Part shown: positions 10,794 through 20,283 of the stretch, in pieces | Layout of the letters: each line of letters opens with the position of its first letter | Position numbering within the stretch: position 1 is the first letter of the stretch | DNA from: Bacillota bacterium | GTDB taxonomy: Bacteria > Bacillota_I > Bacilli_A > RF39 > UBA660 | Length of the DNA: 64,000 bases | Assembly: GCA_023460995.1 (NCBI GenBank) | Contig: JAEWOE010000006.1 | Span: forward strand, 434,001 to 498,000 | Direction: 5' to 3' | Notes under the pieces: generated by a model | Told to the model about the DNA's origin: nothing | Databases searched by the model: none | What the model saw: only the letters and a program-made list of their open reading frames with translations | Made by a program: the position numbers and the translations under genes

Positions 10794-12263
10794 ATGAAAA
10801 AGATGAGAGAGAAATATAATTTATTGACAGCAATTGCATTTTGTTTTTTGGTTTATGTTGTTCTTAGTTGGTTTGTACCAACAGGTTCAGTAGCAAATAA
10901 TGAATTTACAGGTGCTGACACAAATCCGATAGGATTATTTGGTTTAGTATATTATCCTGGTATTACAGCAGGTACATTCCTACAATTTGGTTTAATTATT
11001 TTATCAATTGGGGCATTATATGGTGTAATGAATAAGACTGGTGTTTATGGAACATTAGTTAATAATACTGTAAGTAAAATTAGAGGAAAAGAAAAAAGAT
11101 TCCTTATGATTACAGTAGCTTTATTAATTATTATGAGTTCTTTAGTTGGTCTTCCATATGCTATGCTAATAGTTGTACCATTCTTAATGGCAATTATGTT
11201 AAAATTAGGTTATAACAAAATAACTACTGTTGCTAGTACTATTGGTTCAATTTTAGTTGGACAAATTGGTTCAACTTTTGGATATACAATAGCTGGTTTA
11301 TCATCAAGTTTATTAGGACTTGAAATTACAGAAGGTATTTGGTCAAGAGTAGCCTTATTAGTTATTGTATTATTCTTATTTGTTTTATTTGTAACAGGAA
11401 ACAAAGAAACAAAAGTAAGAGAAACTAAAAAAGTTAATCATGATAAGAAAGGCAAAAAAGATACAGTAAGTGAAACTACTGTAGAAGAAAAAGTAATTTT
11501 CTTAGAAAATGAAGTAACTTCAAACAAGAAAACATTCTCACTTAAACTATTATTTATTTTAACTTTTATAATAGCATGTGTTAGTATGTTTAATTGGAAT
11601 ACGGTATTTAAATTTACAGCATTCGAAGATTTTTATGAAAAAATCGTTGGTATTACTGTTTCTGATTACCCACTTATTAAGAATTTCCTAGGATTAACAA
11701 ATCCATTTGGTTATTGGGATTCATATGAATTAGTTGCTTTATTAACTGTTTCATCAATAATAATGGGATGGGTATACAATTTATCTTTAGTAGATTTATT
11801 TGATGGAATGAAAGCTGGAGCTAGAAGAGTTCTAAAACCAGCATGTGTAATTATGATAGCTAATATTATATTTACATTAGTACTATCATCTACAGAAGGT
11901 ACAATGCTTGTATATATAACTGAAAAACTTGCATCTGTTTCTGATTCATTTAATTTATTTACAACAGCATTAACTGGTGTAATTGGTGGATTTTTCTATA
12001 ATAATTATTATTATTATTTTAATTCAATTGCTACTGATTTGGCAATCCACATTGATGCTGATTACTATACAATAATGACATTTATTTTACAAAGTATATA
12101 TGGATTAATGATGATGATTCTTCCTACAAGCTTAGTACTTGTAAGTGGACTAAGTATGCTTGGTGTATCATTCAGAGAATGGATTAAATATATCTGGCGT
12201 TTTGTAGCTCAATTATTAGTTATCGTTCTTATAATAAGTGTTATCTTAGTATTAGTTGTGTAA
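10794..12263 (+). CDS. YfcC/DcuC-type anion or amino-acid carrier
   Basis: 489 residues with about 11-12 hydrophobic helices. The N-terminus reads LTAIAFCFLVYVVLSWFVPTG, as in the YfcC/DcuC ion-transporter superfamily. Recognisable later segments are GVMNKTGVYGTLV, SSLVGLPYAMLIVVPF and STEGTMLVYI. A charged cytoplasmic loop of about 45 residues (KETKVRETKKVNHDKKGK) splits the two halves. The substrate could be C4-dicarboxylate, an amino acid or another anion and cannot be fixed from sequence. GGAGGT precedes the ATG. It is a single-gene unit with its own terminator. Confidence 0.75.
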   Translation: MKKMREKYNLLTAIAFCFLVYVVLSWFVPTGSVANNEFTGADTNPIGLFGLVYYPGITAGTFLQFGLIILSIGALYGVMNKTGVYGTLVNNTVSKIRGKEKRFLMITVALLIIMSSLVGLPYAMLIVVPFLMAIMLKLGYNKITTVASTIGSILVGQIGSTFGYTIAGLSSSLLGLEITEGIWSRVALLVIVLFLFVLFVTGNKETKVRETKKVNHDKKGKKDTVSETTVEEKVIFLENEVTSNKKTFSLKLLFILTFIIACVSMFNWNTVFKFTAFEDFYEKIVGITVSDYPLIKNFLGLTNPFGYWDSYELVALLTVSSIIMGWVYNLSLVDLFDGMKAGARRVLKPACVIMIANIIFTLVLSSTEGTMLVYITEKLASVSDSFNLFTTALTGVIGGFFYNNYYYYFNSIATDLAIHIDADYYTIMTFILQSIYGLMMMILPTSLVLVSGLSMLGVSFREWIKYIWRFVAQLLVIVLIISVILVLVV

Positions 12264-12287
12264 AAGAGACTTTTGTCTCTTTTTTTA
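12263..12287 (+). terminator. Terminator after the carrier gene
   Basis: AAAGAGAC-TTTT-GTCTCTTT stem-loop with a T tract. Confidence 0.85.
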
Positions 12288-12339
12288 TTTCTTTTTTTGT
12301 GGTAAAATTATTAAAGATATGAGTAGGGTGAATAGAATT

Positions 12340-13224
12340 ATGGAATTTGCAAATATAATATTTATTTATTTATGTATTTGTTGGTTTATTATATTTGGAT
12401 TTTTATTTATATATTTATATATAAAAAACTATAAGCCATATAAACCGCAATTTAATTTAGACTTTTATACACAATTACCTAGTGATATTAATTTAATTGA
12501 ACTTAGTAATCTTATGTATAAAAAAATTATGCCTGCTGCTCTATCAGCTGAAGTTATTAAATTATTTAATGATGGAATAATCAAAGTTGTTAATGATAAT
12601 GGTGAAGATTATATTATTATTGATAAAATAAATGCTAGAGATTTTAGTGTAGGGCAAGATTATACAGTGAAAATATTATTAAATATAATTGGAGATGGTA
12701 ATCGCGTCTCGATTAATGAAATTTATAAATTTTGTGAACGTAAGAAGAACTGTGATATCTTTTTAATGGAGTATAATATTTGGGTAAGAATTATGCGTAA
12801 GGAAAACTATAAGCATATTTTCTATGAATCTAAAAGTCAGTATGGTATGGTAAAACTTGTAACAGTAATAGGTTGTGCTTTATTTATAGCGAATATTGCA
12901 GGTCAATTTAGAACACCTGTTGGTTATGTAACTTTAATTCCAGCAGTATTTATACTACTATATTTTACAAAAATATATAAAAGAACAAGAGAAGCTAATG
13001 AGGAATATCATAAATGGGTTGCTTTTAAGCAGTTTTTAGAAAATATTGAGAACTTTGAATATGCACTAGCTGATCCTGATAAATATGTTATGTATGGTAC
13101 TGTACTTGGTATTAAAGGGTTAGAGAAGAAAATAACCAATCATGAATATTTTGATAGAGTTTCAGAGGCAGTTAATAGGTGTGTTGTTAGAGCTATTTTA
13201 AATGGTAATAGAAAGTTATTTTAA
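12340..13224 (+). CDS. DUF2207-like membrane protein, C-terminal-half form
   Basis: 294 residues from the ATG behind TAGGGTG; longer in-frame readings would start inside the upstream terminator. One helix lies near residues 5-32 and a hairpin of two helices near 175-215. The tail REANEEYHKWVAFKQFLENIENFEYA resembles the end of DUF2207 predicted membrane proteins. The large N-terminal beta domain of full-length DUF2207 proteins is missing. The Asp/Asn-rich middle (SAEVIKLFNDGIIKVV) is likely a winged-helix-like fold, as in that family. It is followed after five bases by a YgjP-like peptidase, probably in the same operon. Confidence 0.65.
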   Translation: MEFANIIFIYLCICWFIIFGFLFIYLYIKNYKPYKPQFNLDFYTQLPSDINLIELSNLMYKKIMPAALSAEVIKLFNDGIIKVVNDNGEDYIIIDKINARDFSVGQDYTVKILLNIIGDGNRVSINEIYKFCERKKNCDIFLMEYNIWVRIMRKENYKHIFYESKSQYGMVKLVTVIGCALFIANIAGQFRTPVGYVTLIPAVFILLYFTKIYKRTREANEEYHKWVAFKQFLENIENFEYALADPDKYVMYGTVLGIKGLEKKITNHEYFDRVSEAVNRCVVRAILNGNRKLF

Positions 13225-13229
13225 GAAAT

Positions 13230-13865
13230 ATGATTTATAGACTAGATAATGAGGATTACGAGGTAGAGATAGTAAAAAAAGGCAATAAAAATACCTATGT
13301 TAGAGTAAAAGAAGATTTGACTATCCAGGTTACAACAAATCACTTTGCAAGTAAACATGATATCAAAAATCTACTTGATCGTAATCAAGATTTTCTTAAA
13401 AAAACATTAAGCAAGAGAAAAACAGATAGTGATAAAGATAATGATTTTTATTTCCTTGGTAAACAATTTGATATAGTTGTTGTACCGATTCTAAAAGGTA
13501 TTGAAGTAGATGGAAATAAAATATATCTTCCAAATAAGGAATTACTAGATAAATGGCGAAAAAAACAAACATTAAAAATATTTGAAGAACGCTTACAATA
13601 TAACTACAATCTTTTTACTGAAAACATACCTTTTCCTCATCTTAGAATTAGAAGTATGAAAACACGCTGGGGAGTATGTAATAGAAAAAATATTGTTGTC
13701 ACAATTAATAGTAAATTAATTAGAGAATCGATTGATAAAATAGACTATGTCATAATACACGAATTATCGCATTTAGTTCATTTTAATCACTCTAAAGCAT
13801 TTTGGGAAGTAGTTGAGAAGTACTGTCCAAAATATAAAAAAATACGTAAGGATTTAAGAGAGTAG
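13230..13865 (+). CDS. YgjP-like (DUF45/M48-type) metallopeptidase
   Basis: 211 residues. The zinc site HELSHLVHFNHSKAFW contains the HExxH-type HELSH and the downstream His of the YgjP family. The preceding block RIRSMKTRWGVCNRKNIVVTIN is also characteristic. The protein is cytoplasmic, with no signal peptide. Some members associate with restriction systems, but none is present here. No good ribosome site precedes its ATG, so it probably depends on coupling to the upstream gene. The M23 peptidase gene follows after 7 bases. Confidence 0.88.
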   Translation: MIYRLDNEDYEVEIVKKGNKNTYVRVKEDLTIQVTTNHFASKHDIKNLLDRNQDFLKKTLSKRKTDSDKDNDFYFLGKQFDIVVVPILKGIEVDGNKIYLPNKELLDKWRKKQTLKIFEERLQYNYNLFTENIPFPHLRIRSMKTRWGVCNRKNIVVTINSKLIRESIDKIDYVIIHELSHLVHFNHSKAFWEVVEKYCPKYKKIRKDLRE

Positions 13866-13872
13866 GTGAATC

Positions 13873-15111
13873 ATGAAGTATATTAAGAAAGTTATAAATA
13901 TAGTACTTATTGTTCTTTTTCTAGTTCCAATGTTTGTAGCGCCTTATGTGGTTGATGCAGCGGATAATAGAACTATTAAATCTATACTTGCTGATATAGA
14001 AAAACAAAAAAGCGATTTAGAAAATAATGAAAATCAGCAAAAATTGACTGAAGCTCAGATAAGTGAGATCAAAAAAAATATTACTTTAGTAGATGCAAAT
14101 ATTAAAAAAGGGCAACAAGATATTATAGATTTAAATAATCAAATAGCTGAACTTCAAATTGAAATTGAAGCAAAAGATTTAGAAATTAAAAAAATCATTA
14201 ATTTTTTACAAGTATCAAATGGTGAATCTGAATATTTAGAATATACTTTTGGTGCTAAAACGTTTACTGATTTCATATATCGTATTGCTATAACCGAACA
14301 GCTAACTGATTATAATGACAAACTTATCGCCGATTATAATCAAATGATTGAAAGCAATAAAAGGAAAACAGAAGAAACTAAGAAAAAGGAAATAGAATTG
14401 CAAGCACAACAAGAGAAGTTACAAGTAGAAGTAGCTAAACTTAGTACTCAAATTACTTCACTTACAAGAGAACAGGGAGATTTGAAATCTGGTATAGAAG
14501 CCAGTGAGGCTCAGGTTAAAGCCTTAATTGCTGATGGATGTCAAGAAGAAGAAACGATTAGTGCATGTTACATAAGATTAAAAAGTTTACCATCAGATAC
14601 ACAGTTTTGGCGCCCACTAAATTATGGAACTATCTCTAGTTTATTTGGATGGCGTAGCTATTATTACAATGGCCAACTAGTTAATGACTTTCACTATGGT
14701 TTAGATATAAGGGTACCAATAGGGACTCCTGTTTATGCCGTTGCTAATGGTACAGTAGCTAGTAAAATGGAATGGAGGGGTACAGGACTTGTTCTATATA
14801 TTTACCACAATGTAAATGGTGTTCAATATACTAGTGCATATGAGCATTTAAATGGTTACGCAGTATCAGTAGGGCAAAACGTTACAAAAGATACAATAGT
14901 TGCTTATTCTGGTAATACTGGAGATTCAACAGGACCACATTTACACATAAGTATTCTTACAGGGTGGGCAGGTTCAGATCCTATTGAATATCCTTATTGG
15001 GGCGATAGATATTATTATAGTAATGTTGATCCAAAGACAAAAATCAATTTTCCAGCAGGATATGGAAGTTTTACAACGAGAAATCGAAATTGTTCTTTAG
15101 GAGCATGTTAA
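13873..15111 (+). CDS. Secreted coiled-coil M23 peptidase, EnvC/PcsB-like
   Basis: 412 residues. A signal peptide (about 1-30, ending VDAAD) precedes a long coiled coil, roughly 35-220, rich in Lys, Glu and Gln. The LytM/M23 domain covers about 255-390: SSLFGWR, DFHYGLDI with zinc-binding His and Asp, and GPHLHISI with the catalytic HxH. These enzymes cut peptidoglycan crosslinks, and the coiled coil usually controls them through a division complex. Four Cys (the pair CQEEETISAC and two near the end) could form disulfides. AGGTGAATC stands before the ATG. Confidence 0.9.
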   Translation: MKYIKKVINIVLIVLFLVPMFVAPYVVDAADNRTIKSILADIEKQKSDLENNENQQKLTEAQISEIKKNITLVDANIKKGQQDIIDLNNQIAELQIEIEAKDLEIKKIINFLQVSNGESEYLEYTFGAKTFTDFIYRIAITEQLTDYNDKLIADYNQMIESNKRKTEETKKKEIELQAQQEKLQVEVAKLSTQITSLTREQGDLKSGIEASEAQVKALIADGCQEEETISACYIRLKSLPSDTQFWRPLNYGTISSLFGWRSYYYNGQLVNDFHYGLDIRVPIGTPVYAVANGTVASKMEWRGTGLVLYIYHNVNGVQYTSAYEHLNGYAVSVGQNVTKDTIVAYSGNTGDSTGPHLHISILTGWAGSDPIEYPYWGDRYYYSNVDPKTKINFPAGYGSFTTRNRNCSLGAC

Positions 15112-15159
15112 ACGACAAAAAATACTAAAGTTTAGTGATATTATCAAACTGGTGATATT

Positions 15160-15330
15160 ATGAAAGTTAAAGTATTTGATGAAAATCATGAAAAGGATTT
15201 AGAAGAAGCTGTAAATAATTTTTTAAAAGAATTTCATGGAGATTTAATTGATATTAAGTTTCAAACAGCTATAGGTATAATGGGTGAAGAACAGATATAT
15301 TGTTTTTCGGCATTAATAATTTATAATTAA
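15160..15330 (+). CDS. cse60: Small Cse60-like sporulation-associated protein
   Basis: A 56-residue frame behind GGTGATATT. The product reads MKVKVFDENHEKDLEEA, then LIDIKFQTA and QIYCFSALIIY. This is the pattern I know from Bacillus Cse60, a small sigma-E-dependent sporulation protein of unknown function that also occurs in non-sporulating Firmicutes. The Cse60 label rests on recall of that family. The gene sits alone between the M23 peptidase and an ABC-F gene and ends at a terminator. No obvious sigma-E promoter is seen. Confidence 0.75.
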   Translation: MKVKVFDENHEKDLEEAVNNFLKEFHGDLIDIKFQTAIGIMGEEQIYCFSALIIYN

Positions 15331-15353
15331 AAGGATTGAATAATCCTTTTTTT
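15329..15353 (+). terminator. Terminator after the cse60-like gene
   Basis: AAAAGGATT / AATCCTTTT stem followed by Ts, overlapping the stop codon. Confidence 0.8.
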
Positions 15354-15380
15354 GTGATAAGATATAAATTGGTGATGTTT

Positions 15381-17000
15381 ATGAAAGGTAGTAATTTGAA
15401 TTTATCTTTTGGACTTGAAAAAATATATGATGATGCTAACTTTCAGTTAAACGATTTTGATAAAGTTGGAGTAGTTGGTGTAAATGGTGCTGGTAAGACA
15501 ACTTTATTTAAAATAATATTAAAAGAACAAGAACTTGATAAAGGTAAAATATCAATTGTTAATAAAAGAATTGGTTATTTACCTCAAGAGATTATACTTG
15601 ATAATGAGGAGATAACAGTATTTAATTATCTTATGTCTGCTAGACCTATAGAGCAGTTAGAAAAAGATTTAACACAATTATATAACGATGTAGCTATAAC
15701 AACAGGAAAAGAGCAAGATAAAATAATGAAAAAAATATCTAAAGTTCAAAATTTATTAGAATATTATGATTGTTATAATGCTGAGAATATAATGTTAGAA
15801 ATAATTAGTGATATGAGTATAGATTTTGAACTTCTTGATATGAGACTAAAAGATTTATCAGGTGGTCAAAAATCTAAGATTGCTTTTGCCCATCTTCTAT
15901 ACTCTAAACCAGAAATACTATTATTAGATGAACCAACTAATCATTTAGATATTACTACTAGAGATTTCATAACAAATTATCTAAAAAATTATAAAGGCAT
16001 GGTTTTAATCATAAGTCATGATGTGGATTTTCTTGATAAAATAGTAAATAAAGTTCTTTATGTAAACAAGATAACTAATAAATTATTAGTTTATGATGGT
16101 AACTATACTGAATTTAAAAAGAAAAATGAAAAAGAAAAAGAACTTCAAAATCTATTAATAGATAAACAGGAAAAAGAAATAAAAGAGTTAAAATCTTTTG
16201 TAGAAAAAGCAAGAAATGCTTCAGCAACTAATCATAATTTAAAGAGAATGGGTAAAGATCGTGAGATAAAACTTGCTAAAAAGTTAGAAAGTTTGCAGTC
16301 GAGAGAAAGAATATATAATAAAGTTAAGTTAAATATAAAACCAGACCGTGAAGGGTCTAAAATTCCTATTAAAGTTAACAATATATCTTTTAATTATCCT
16401 AACAAAGAAAAATTATATAATAATCTATCTTTTTTAATAAACAATAAGGAAAGATTTTTAATAGTTGGTGAAAATGGTGTAGGTAAATCAACTTTACTTA
16501 AATTAATTATGGGTATACTTAAACCAAGTGAAGGAAATATTTGGTATGGTTCAAAAACAGATATAGCGTATTATGCTCAAGAATTAGAATTTCTTGATAA
16601 TAATAAGACTATTCTAGAAAATATTGATTGTAAAGATTATAGTGAAAAAGAACTTAGAACCTTACTTGGTAGTTTCTTATTCTTTGGTGACGATGTGTTT
16701 AAAAAAATAGAAGTTATTTCACCAGGGGAAAAAGCTAGAGTTGCCTTATGTAAGGTTCTTCTAGCTAAAGCAAATTTATTAATTTTAGATGAGCCAACTA
16801 ATCATTTGGATCCTGAAACACAACAAATAATTGCAGAAAATTTTAAAAACTATGATGGGACTATTATTATGGTAAGTCATAATCCTTCGTTTACATCAAA
16901 TATTGGTATAAACAGAATGTTAATTCTTCCAAGTGGTAAAATAACAAATTATTCGGATGAGAAGTTGGATTATTATTATAAACTTAATACTAAGAATTAA
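15381..17000 (+). CDS. ABC-F family ATPase
   Basis: 539 residues from the ATG behind TTGGTGAT. There are two ATP-binding cassettes and no membrane segment, the ABC-F layout. Cassette 1 has GVNGAGKTTLFK, LSGGQKSK and LLLDEPTNHLD. A charged linker (about 240-310) follows, then cassette 2 with GENGVGKSTLLK and LILDEPTNHLD. The second signature reads SPGEKAR instead of SGGxxxR. ABC-F proteins act on the ribosome as translation factors or antibiotic-protection factors, and which applies here is open. The last 11 bases overlap the 3' end of ddl on the other strand. Confidence 0.92.
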   Translation: MKGSNLNLSFGLEKIYDDANFQLNDFDKVGVVGVNGAGKTTLFKIILKEQELDKGKISIVNKRIGYLPQEIILDNEEITVFNYLMSARPIEQLEKDLTQLYNDVAITTGKEQDKIMKKISKVQNLLEYYDCYNAENIMLEIISDMSIDFELLDMRLKDLSGGQKSKIAFAHLLYSKPEILLLDEPTNHLDITTRDFITNYLKNYKGMVLIISHDVDFLDKIVNKVLYVNKITNKLLVYDGNYTEFKKKNEKEKELQNLLIDKQEKEIKELKSFVEKARNASATNHNLKRMGKDREIKLAKKLESLQSRERIYNKVKLNIKPDREGSKIPIKVNNISFNYPNKEKLYNNLSFLINNKERFLIVGENGVGKSTLLKLIMGILKPSEGNIWYGSKTDIAYYAQELEFLDNNKTILENIDCKDYSEKELRTLLGSFLFFGDDVFKKIEVISPGEKARVALCKVLLAKANLLILDEPTNHLDPETQQIIAENFKNYDGTIIMVSHNPSFTSNIGINRMLILPSGKITNYSDEKLDYYYKLNTKN

Positions 17001-17964
17001 TATTATTATTAATTAATGCAGTAATTATTTTTTCATAACTATAACCATCAAATTCTAATAATTTAGGATACATACTTATATTAGTAAATCCTGGAAGAGT
17101 ATTTATTTCGTTAAGATAAATAATATCATTTTTATAATCATAAAAATAGTCAACTCGAGCTAAGTCTTTACAATTTAATATGGTAAAGACTTTTTTTGAT
17201 ATTTTTTTAATCATATTAGCAGTATTTTCACCTATATATGCCGGAATTATTGTTTTAGAGCCATTAATGATGTATTTATCATCATAATCATAAAACTCCC
17301 TAGATGGCTTTATTTGACCAACTGTAGATACATGAATTTTATCTTTTTCTTGTAAAACAGCACATTCTAGTTCAAGACTAGTAATAAATTCTTCTATAAT
17401 AATATTATTGTCATATTTTTTTGCTTCCATAATAGCCTTATTTAATTCTAGTCTATCATTAGCTTTACTTATTCCTATTGAAGATCCACCAGATGAAGGT
17501 TTTACTATCATAGGATAACTAAGTTTTTTTTCAACTTTTTTTATGCTACCATCATATAAAACATATTCAACCTGCTTTATTTTATTTTTATCTAAGATAA
17601 TTTTAGTAATATGTTTATTCATACATATCATACTTGATATATGATTTGGACCAACATATTTTATATTTAGCATTTCAAATAAACTAATATATTTTCCATC
17701 TTCTCCATCATTACCATGTATTATATTAAATACACAGTCAAATTTTTTTAAAAATTCTATAATATTTGACACTTTTTTTAACATACTAATATTGATATCA
17801 TTAAAATTATTGTCAAATATATACCAATCATTAGTTTTAGATACATAAACACTGGTTACATTAAATATATTTTTATTGATATTATTATATATATTTTTTG
17901 CGGATTTGCATGATACTTCATGCTCATAGGAATGGCCTCCGAATAGGAGCAAAACATCTTTCAA
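16990..17964 (-). CDS. ddl: D-alanine--D-alanine ligase
   Basis: Joins two D-Ala for peptidoglycan precursor synthesis. At 324 residues it has the ATP-grasp layout: N-terminal LLLFGGHSYEHEVS, the NIIHGNDGEDG block, VKPSSGGSSIGISKA, and the C-terminal metal-binding EINTLPGFTNISMYP. The start is a TTG at 17964, supported by GAGGTG six bases upstream; no ATG occurs nearby in frame. The gene is convergent with the ABC-F gene. Its presence fits the cell wall genes in the window (PBP1A, amidase, M23) and argues against a wall-less Mollicute. Confidence 0.95.
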   Translation of the reverse strand: MKDVLLLFGGHSYEHEVSCKSAKNIYNNINKNIFNVTSVYVSKTNDWYIFDNNFNDINISMLKKVSNIIEFLKKFDCVFNIIHGNDGEDGKYISLFEMLNIKYVGPNHISSMICMNKHITKIILDKNKIKQVEYVLYDGSIKKVEKKLSYPMIVKPSSGGSSIGISKANDRLELNKAIMEAKKYDNNIIIEEFITSLELECAVLQEKDKIHVSTVGQIKPSREFYDYDDKYIINGSKTIIPAYIGENTANMIKKISKKVFTILNCKDLARVDYFYDYKNDIIYLNEINTLPGFTNISMYPKLLEFDGYSYEKIITALINNNINS

Positions 17965-18017
17965 TTAAAACACCTCAGTATATATTATGAAATAATAAAA
18001 TAAAATATTTTTTTAAG

Positions 18018-18046
18018 TTGCATATTTAAAATAAGTATGCTATACT
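18018..18046 (+). promoter_or_regulatory. Sigma-A-type promoter of the zinc-ribbon gene
   Basis: TTGCAT, 17-base spacer, TATACT. Transcription would begin about 85 bases before the ATG at 18137, leaving an unusually long leader. Confidence 0.75.
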
Positions 18047-18136
18047 GTAAGTGGTTTATAACTTATTTCGTTACTTCCAGTTTGAAAGTGTCCTAAATAA
18101 TTATATAATCAATATTTCAAAAAAGGAGGTATAGTC

Positions 18137-18331
18137 ATGGAAAAGGAACTTAAAGATATCGAAGTTACTTGCAAAGATTGTGGAGAAAAATTTTTATTCA
18201 CAGTTAGAGATCAAGAATTTTATGCTGAAAAAGGTTTCACTAATCAACCTGTTAGATGTAAGGCTTGTCGTGATAAGAAAAAGTCTGAACGTAATAACAA
18301 TCGTAGATTTGATAACAACGACAGATACTAA
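18137..18331 (+). CDS. Small zinc-ribbon protein
   Basis: 64 residues. It has two CxxC pairs, TCKDCGEKF and RCKACRDKK, about 22 residues apart, as in the probable zinc-ribbon (zf-trcl) family. The tail is basic and Asn-rich (KKKSERNNNRRFDNNDRY) and could bind nucleic acid. AGGAGG precedes the ATG, so high translation is likely. It is a single-gene unit with a strong promoter, a long leader and its own terminator. Function is unknown. Confidence 0.85.
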   Translation: MEKELKDIEVTCKDCGEKFLFTVRDQEFYAEKGFTNQPVRCKACRDKKKSERNNNRRFDNNDRY

Positions 18332-18337
18332 TAAAAT

Positions 18338-18360
18338 GGATTCGAAAGAATCCTTTTTTT
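18338..18360 (+). terminator. Terminator after the zinc-ribbon gene
   Basis: GGATTC-GAAA-GAATCC stem with a GNRA-type loop and T7. Confidence 0.9.
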
Positions 18361-18413
18361 GTTGCTAAATATAATAATATATAGTATAATTTAGTAGCGA
18401 GAGGGCGGATATT

Positions 18414-19469
18414 ATGATAGAAAGATTAGAAAACATAGAAAAAAGATACAATGAACTTAATGAAGAAGTAATGAAGCCAGAAACTATTTCTAATATTAAA
18501 AGAACGTTAGAAATAACAAAGGAACAATCTTTATTAAGAGAAGCTTATGAAATGTATCAAGAATATAAAAAAGTATTAAAGGGAATTGAAGAGGCAAAAG
18601 AACTTGTTAAGGATCCAGAATTATGCGAAGTTGCAAAAGAAGAACTTAATGAGTTAGAAGATAAACAAAGTGTTATGGATAAAGAGCTTGAAATAATTTT
18701 ACTTCCAAAAGATCCTAATGATACAAAGAACATTATTATGGAAATACGTGGTGCTGCCGGTGGTGATGAAGGTAATATCTTTGCTGGTGATTTATATCGT
18801 ATGTATACAAGATATGCAGAAAAGCAAGGTTGGAAACTTGAAACACTTTCAGAAATTGAAGGTGAGGCAGGTGGATACGCTCAAATTGAATTTATTATTA
18901 AAGGCGAAAGTGTATACTCAAAGTTAAAATATGAATCTGGAGCACATAGAGTTCAAAGAGTACCAGACACTGAATCACAAGGAAGAGTTCATACTTCAAC
19001 TGCAACGGTGTTAGTAATGCCAGAAGCTGAAGAAGTGGATTTTGAACTTGACATGAACGAGGTTAGAATTGATATTACAAGAAGTAGTGGTTGTGGCGGA
19101 CAAGGTGTTAATACTACTGACTCTGCAGTGAGACTTACACATATTCCAACAGGTATTGTTGTTTATTCTCAGACAGAAAGATCACAAATTAAAAATAAAG
19201 ATAAAGCTATAAAAATACTTCAAACTAGGTTATTTGATTTTAAAAATCAACAAAGAGAACAAGAATTAGGAACTGAAAGAAGAAGTAAAATAGGTACAGG
19301 TGATCGTTCTGAAAAAATAAGAACATATAATTACCCACAAAACCGTGTAACTGACCATAGAATTGGCTTTACTTTAAAACAATTAGATAGAGTTATGGAA
19401 GGTGAACTTGATGAAGTTATACAAGCCTTAATAACTGAAGATCAAGCACTTAAACTTCGTGGAGAATAA
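18414..19469 (+). CDS. prfA: Peptide chain release factor 1
   Basis: Reads UAA and UAG at the ribosome and releases the peptide. It has 351 residues. The catalytic GGQ lies in SSGCGGQGVNT. The stop-codon recognition tripeptide is PDT within RVPDTESQGRVHTS, fitting the P-x-T class of RF1 (RF2 has SPF). The ribosome site is GAGGGCGG. It overlaps prmC by 11 bases, the conserved arrangement of substrate and methylase. UGA is read by RF2, which is not in this window. Confidence 0.97.
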   Translation: MIERLENIEKRYNELNEEVMKPETISNIKRTLEITKEQSLLREAYEMYQEYKKVLKGIEEAKELVKDPELCEVAKEELNELEDKQSVMDKELEIILLPKDPNDTKNIIMEIRGAAGGDEGNIFAGDLYRMYTRYAEKQGWKLETLSEIEGEAGGYAQIEFIIKGESVYSKLKYESGAHRVQRVPDTESQGRVHTSTATVLVMPEAEEVDFELDMNEVRIDITRSSGCGGQGVNTTDSAVRLTHIPTGIVVYSQTERSQIKNKDKAIKILQTRLFDFKNQQREQELGTERRSKIGTGDRSEKIRTYNYPQNRVTDHRIGFTLKQLDRVMEGELDEVIQALITEDQALKLRGE

Positions 19470-20235
19470 TTTAATAGAATATGGAGTATCAAAGTTAAAG
19501 CAAAGTAATATTGATACTAGTTTAGCTCGCTATTTATATAAGTATTTAGATGATTTAAGTACATATAAAGAGGCAATAGAACAACTTACTAAAGGTATTC
19601 CTGTTCAGTATATTATAGGTAATGTAGATTTTTTTGGTCTTAAATTTAATGTAAATAATAATGTGTTAATTCCTCGTTTTGAAACAGAAGAATTAGTAGA
19701 TAAATCAATTAAGTATATCAAAGATTTTTTTGATAAAAAGGTTGATATTGTGGATATTGGAACCGGTAGTGGTTGCATCGCTATATCAATTAAGAAAAAT
19801 TTATCTTGTAATATGGATGCAGTAGATATTTCTCTTGATGCATTAGAGGTTGCTAAAAATAATGCTAAAGAACTTAATGCAGATATTACTTTTTATAATG
19901 GAGATTTGCTAAAACCATTAAACAAAAAATACGATGTGATTATAAGTAATCCACCATATATTTCAGAGAATGAAGAAATAATGGAAATTGTTAAGAGAAA
20001 TGAACCACACTTGGCATTATATGCTAATAACAATGGACTTGAAAAATATGAAGAAATATTAACAAGTGCAAAAAGTTATTTAAATGATAAAAATATGATT
20101 ATCTTTGAAATAGGTGAATTTCAAGGAACAAGTATTAAAGAAATAGCTATTAGTTTTTTTCCAAATAGTACAATAAAATTAGAAAAAGATATGCAAGGAA
20201 GAGATAGGTTTATATTCATTTTTAATGAAGTATAA
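19459..20235 (+). CDS. prmC: Release-factor glutamine methyltransferase
   Basis: Methylates the Gln of the release factor GGQ motif using SAM. It has 258 residues, with SAM-binding VDIGTGSGCIAISI and the catalytic NPPY in ISNPPYISE. The GTG start at 19459 lies inside the end of prfA. No good ribosome site is visible, so translation is probably coupled to prfA. No ATG exists near this point in frame, which makes the exact start the least certain part. RIPRFETEEL is the usual block after the N-terminal helical domain, here read IPRFETEELVD. Confidence 0.95.
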   Translation: MENNLIEYGVSKLKQSNIDTSLARYLYKYLDDLSTYKEAIEQLTKGIPVQYIIGNVDFFGLKFNVNNNVLIPRFETEELVDKSIKYIKDFFDKKVDIVDIGTGSGCIAISIKKNLSCNMDAVDISLDALEVAKNNAKELNADITFYNGDLLKPLNKKYDVIISNPPYISENEEIMEIVKRNEPHLALYANNNGLEKYEEILTSAKSYLNDKNMIIFEIGEFQGTSIKEIAISFFPNSTIKLEKDMQGRDRFIFIFNEV

Positions 20236-20283
20236 ATCTTTTTTTTTATGGGTCATTATGTTATACTTATACTAGGTGATAGT

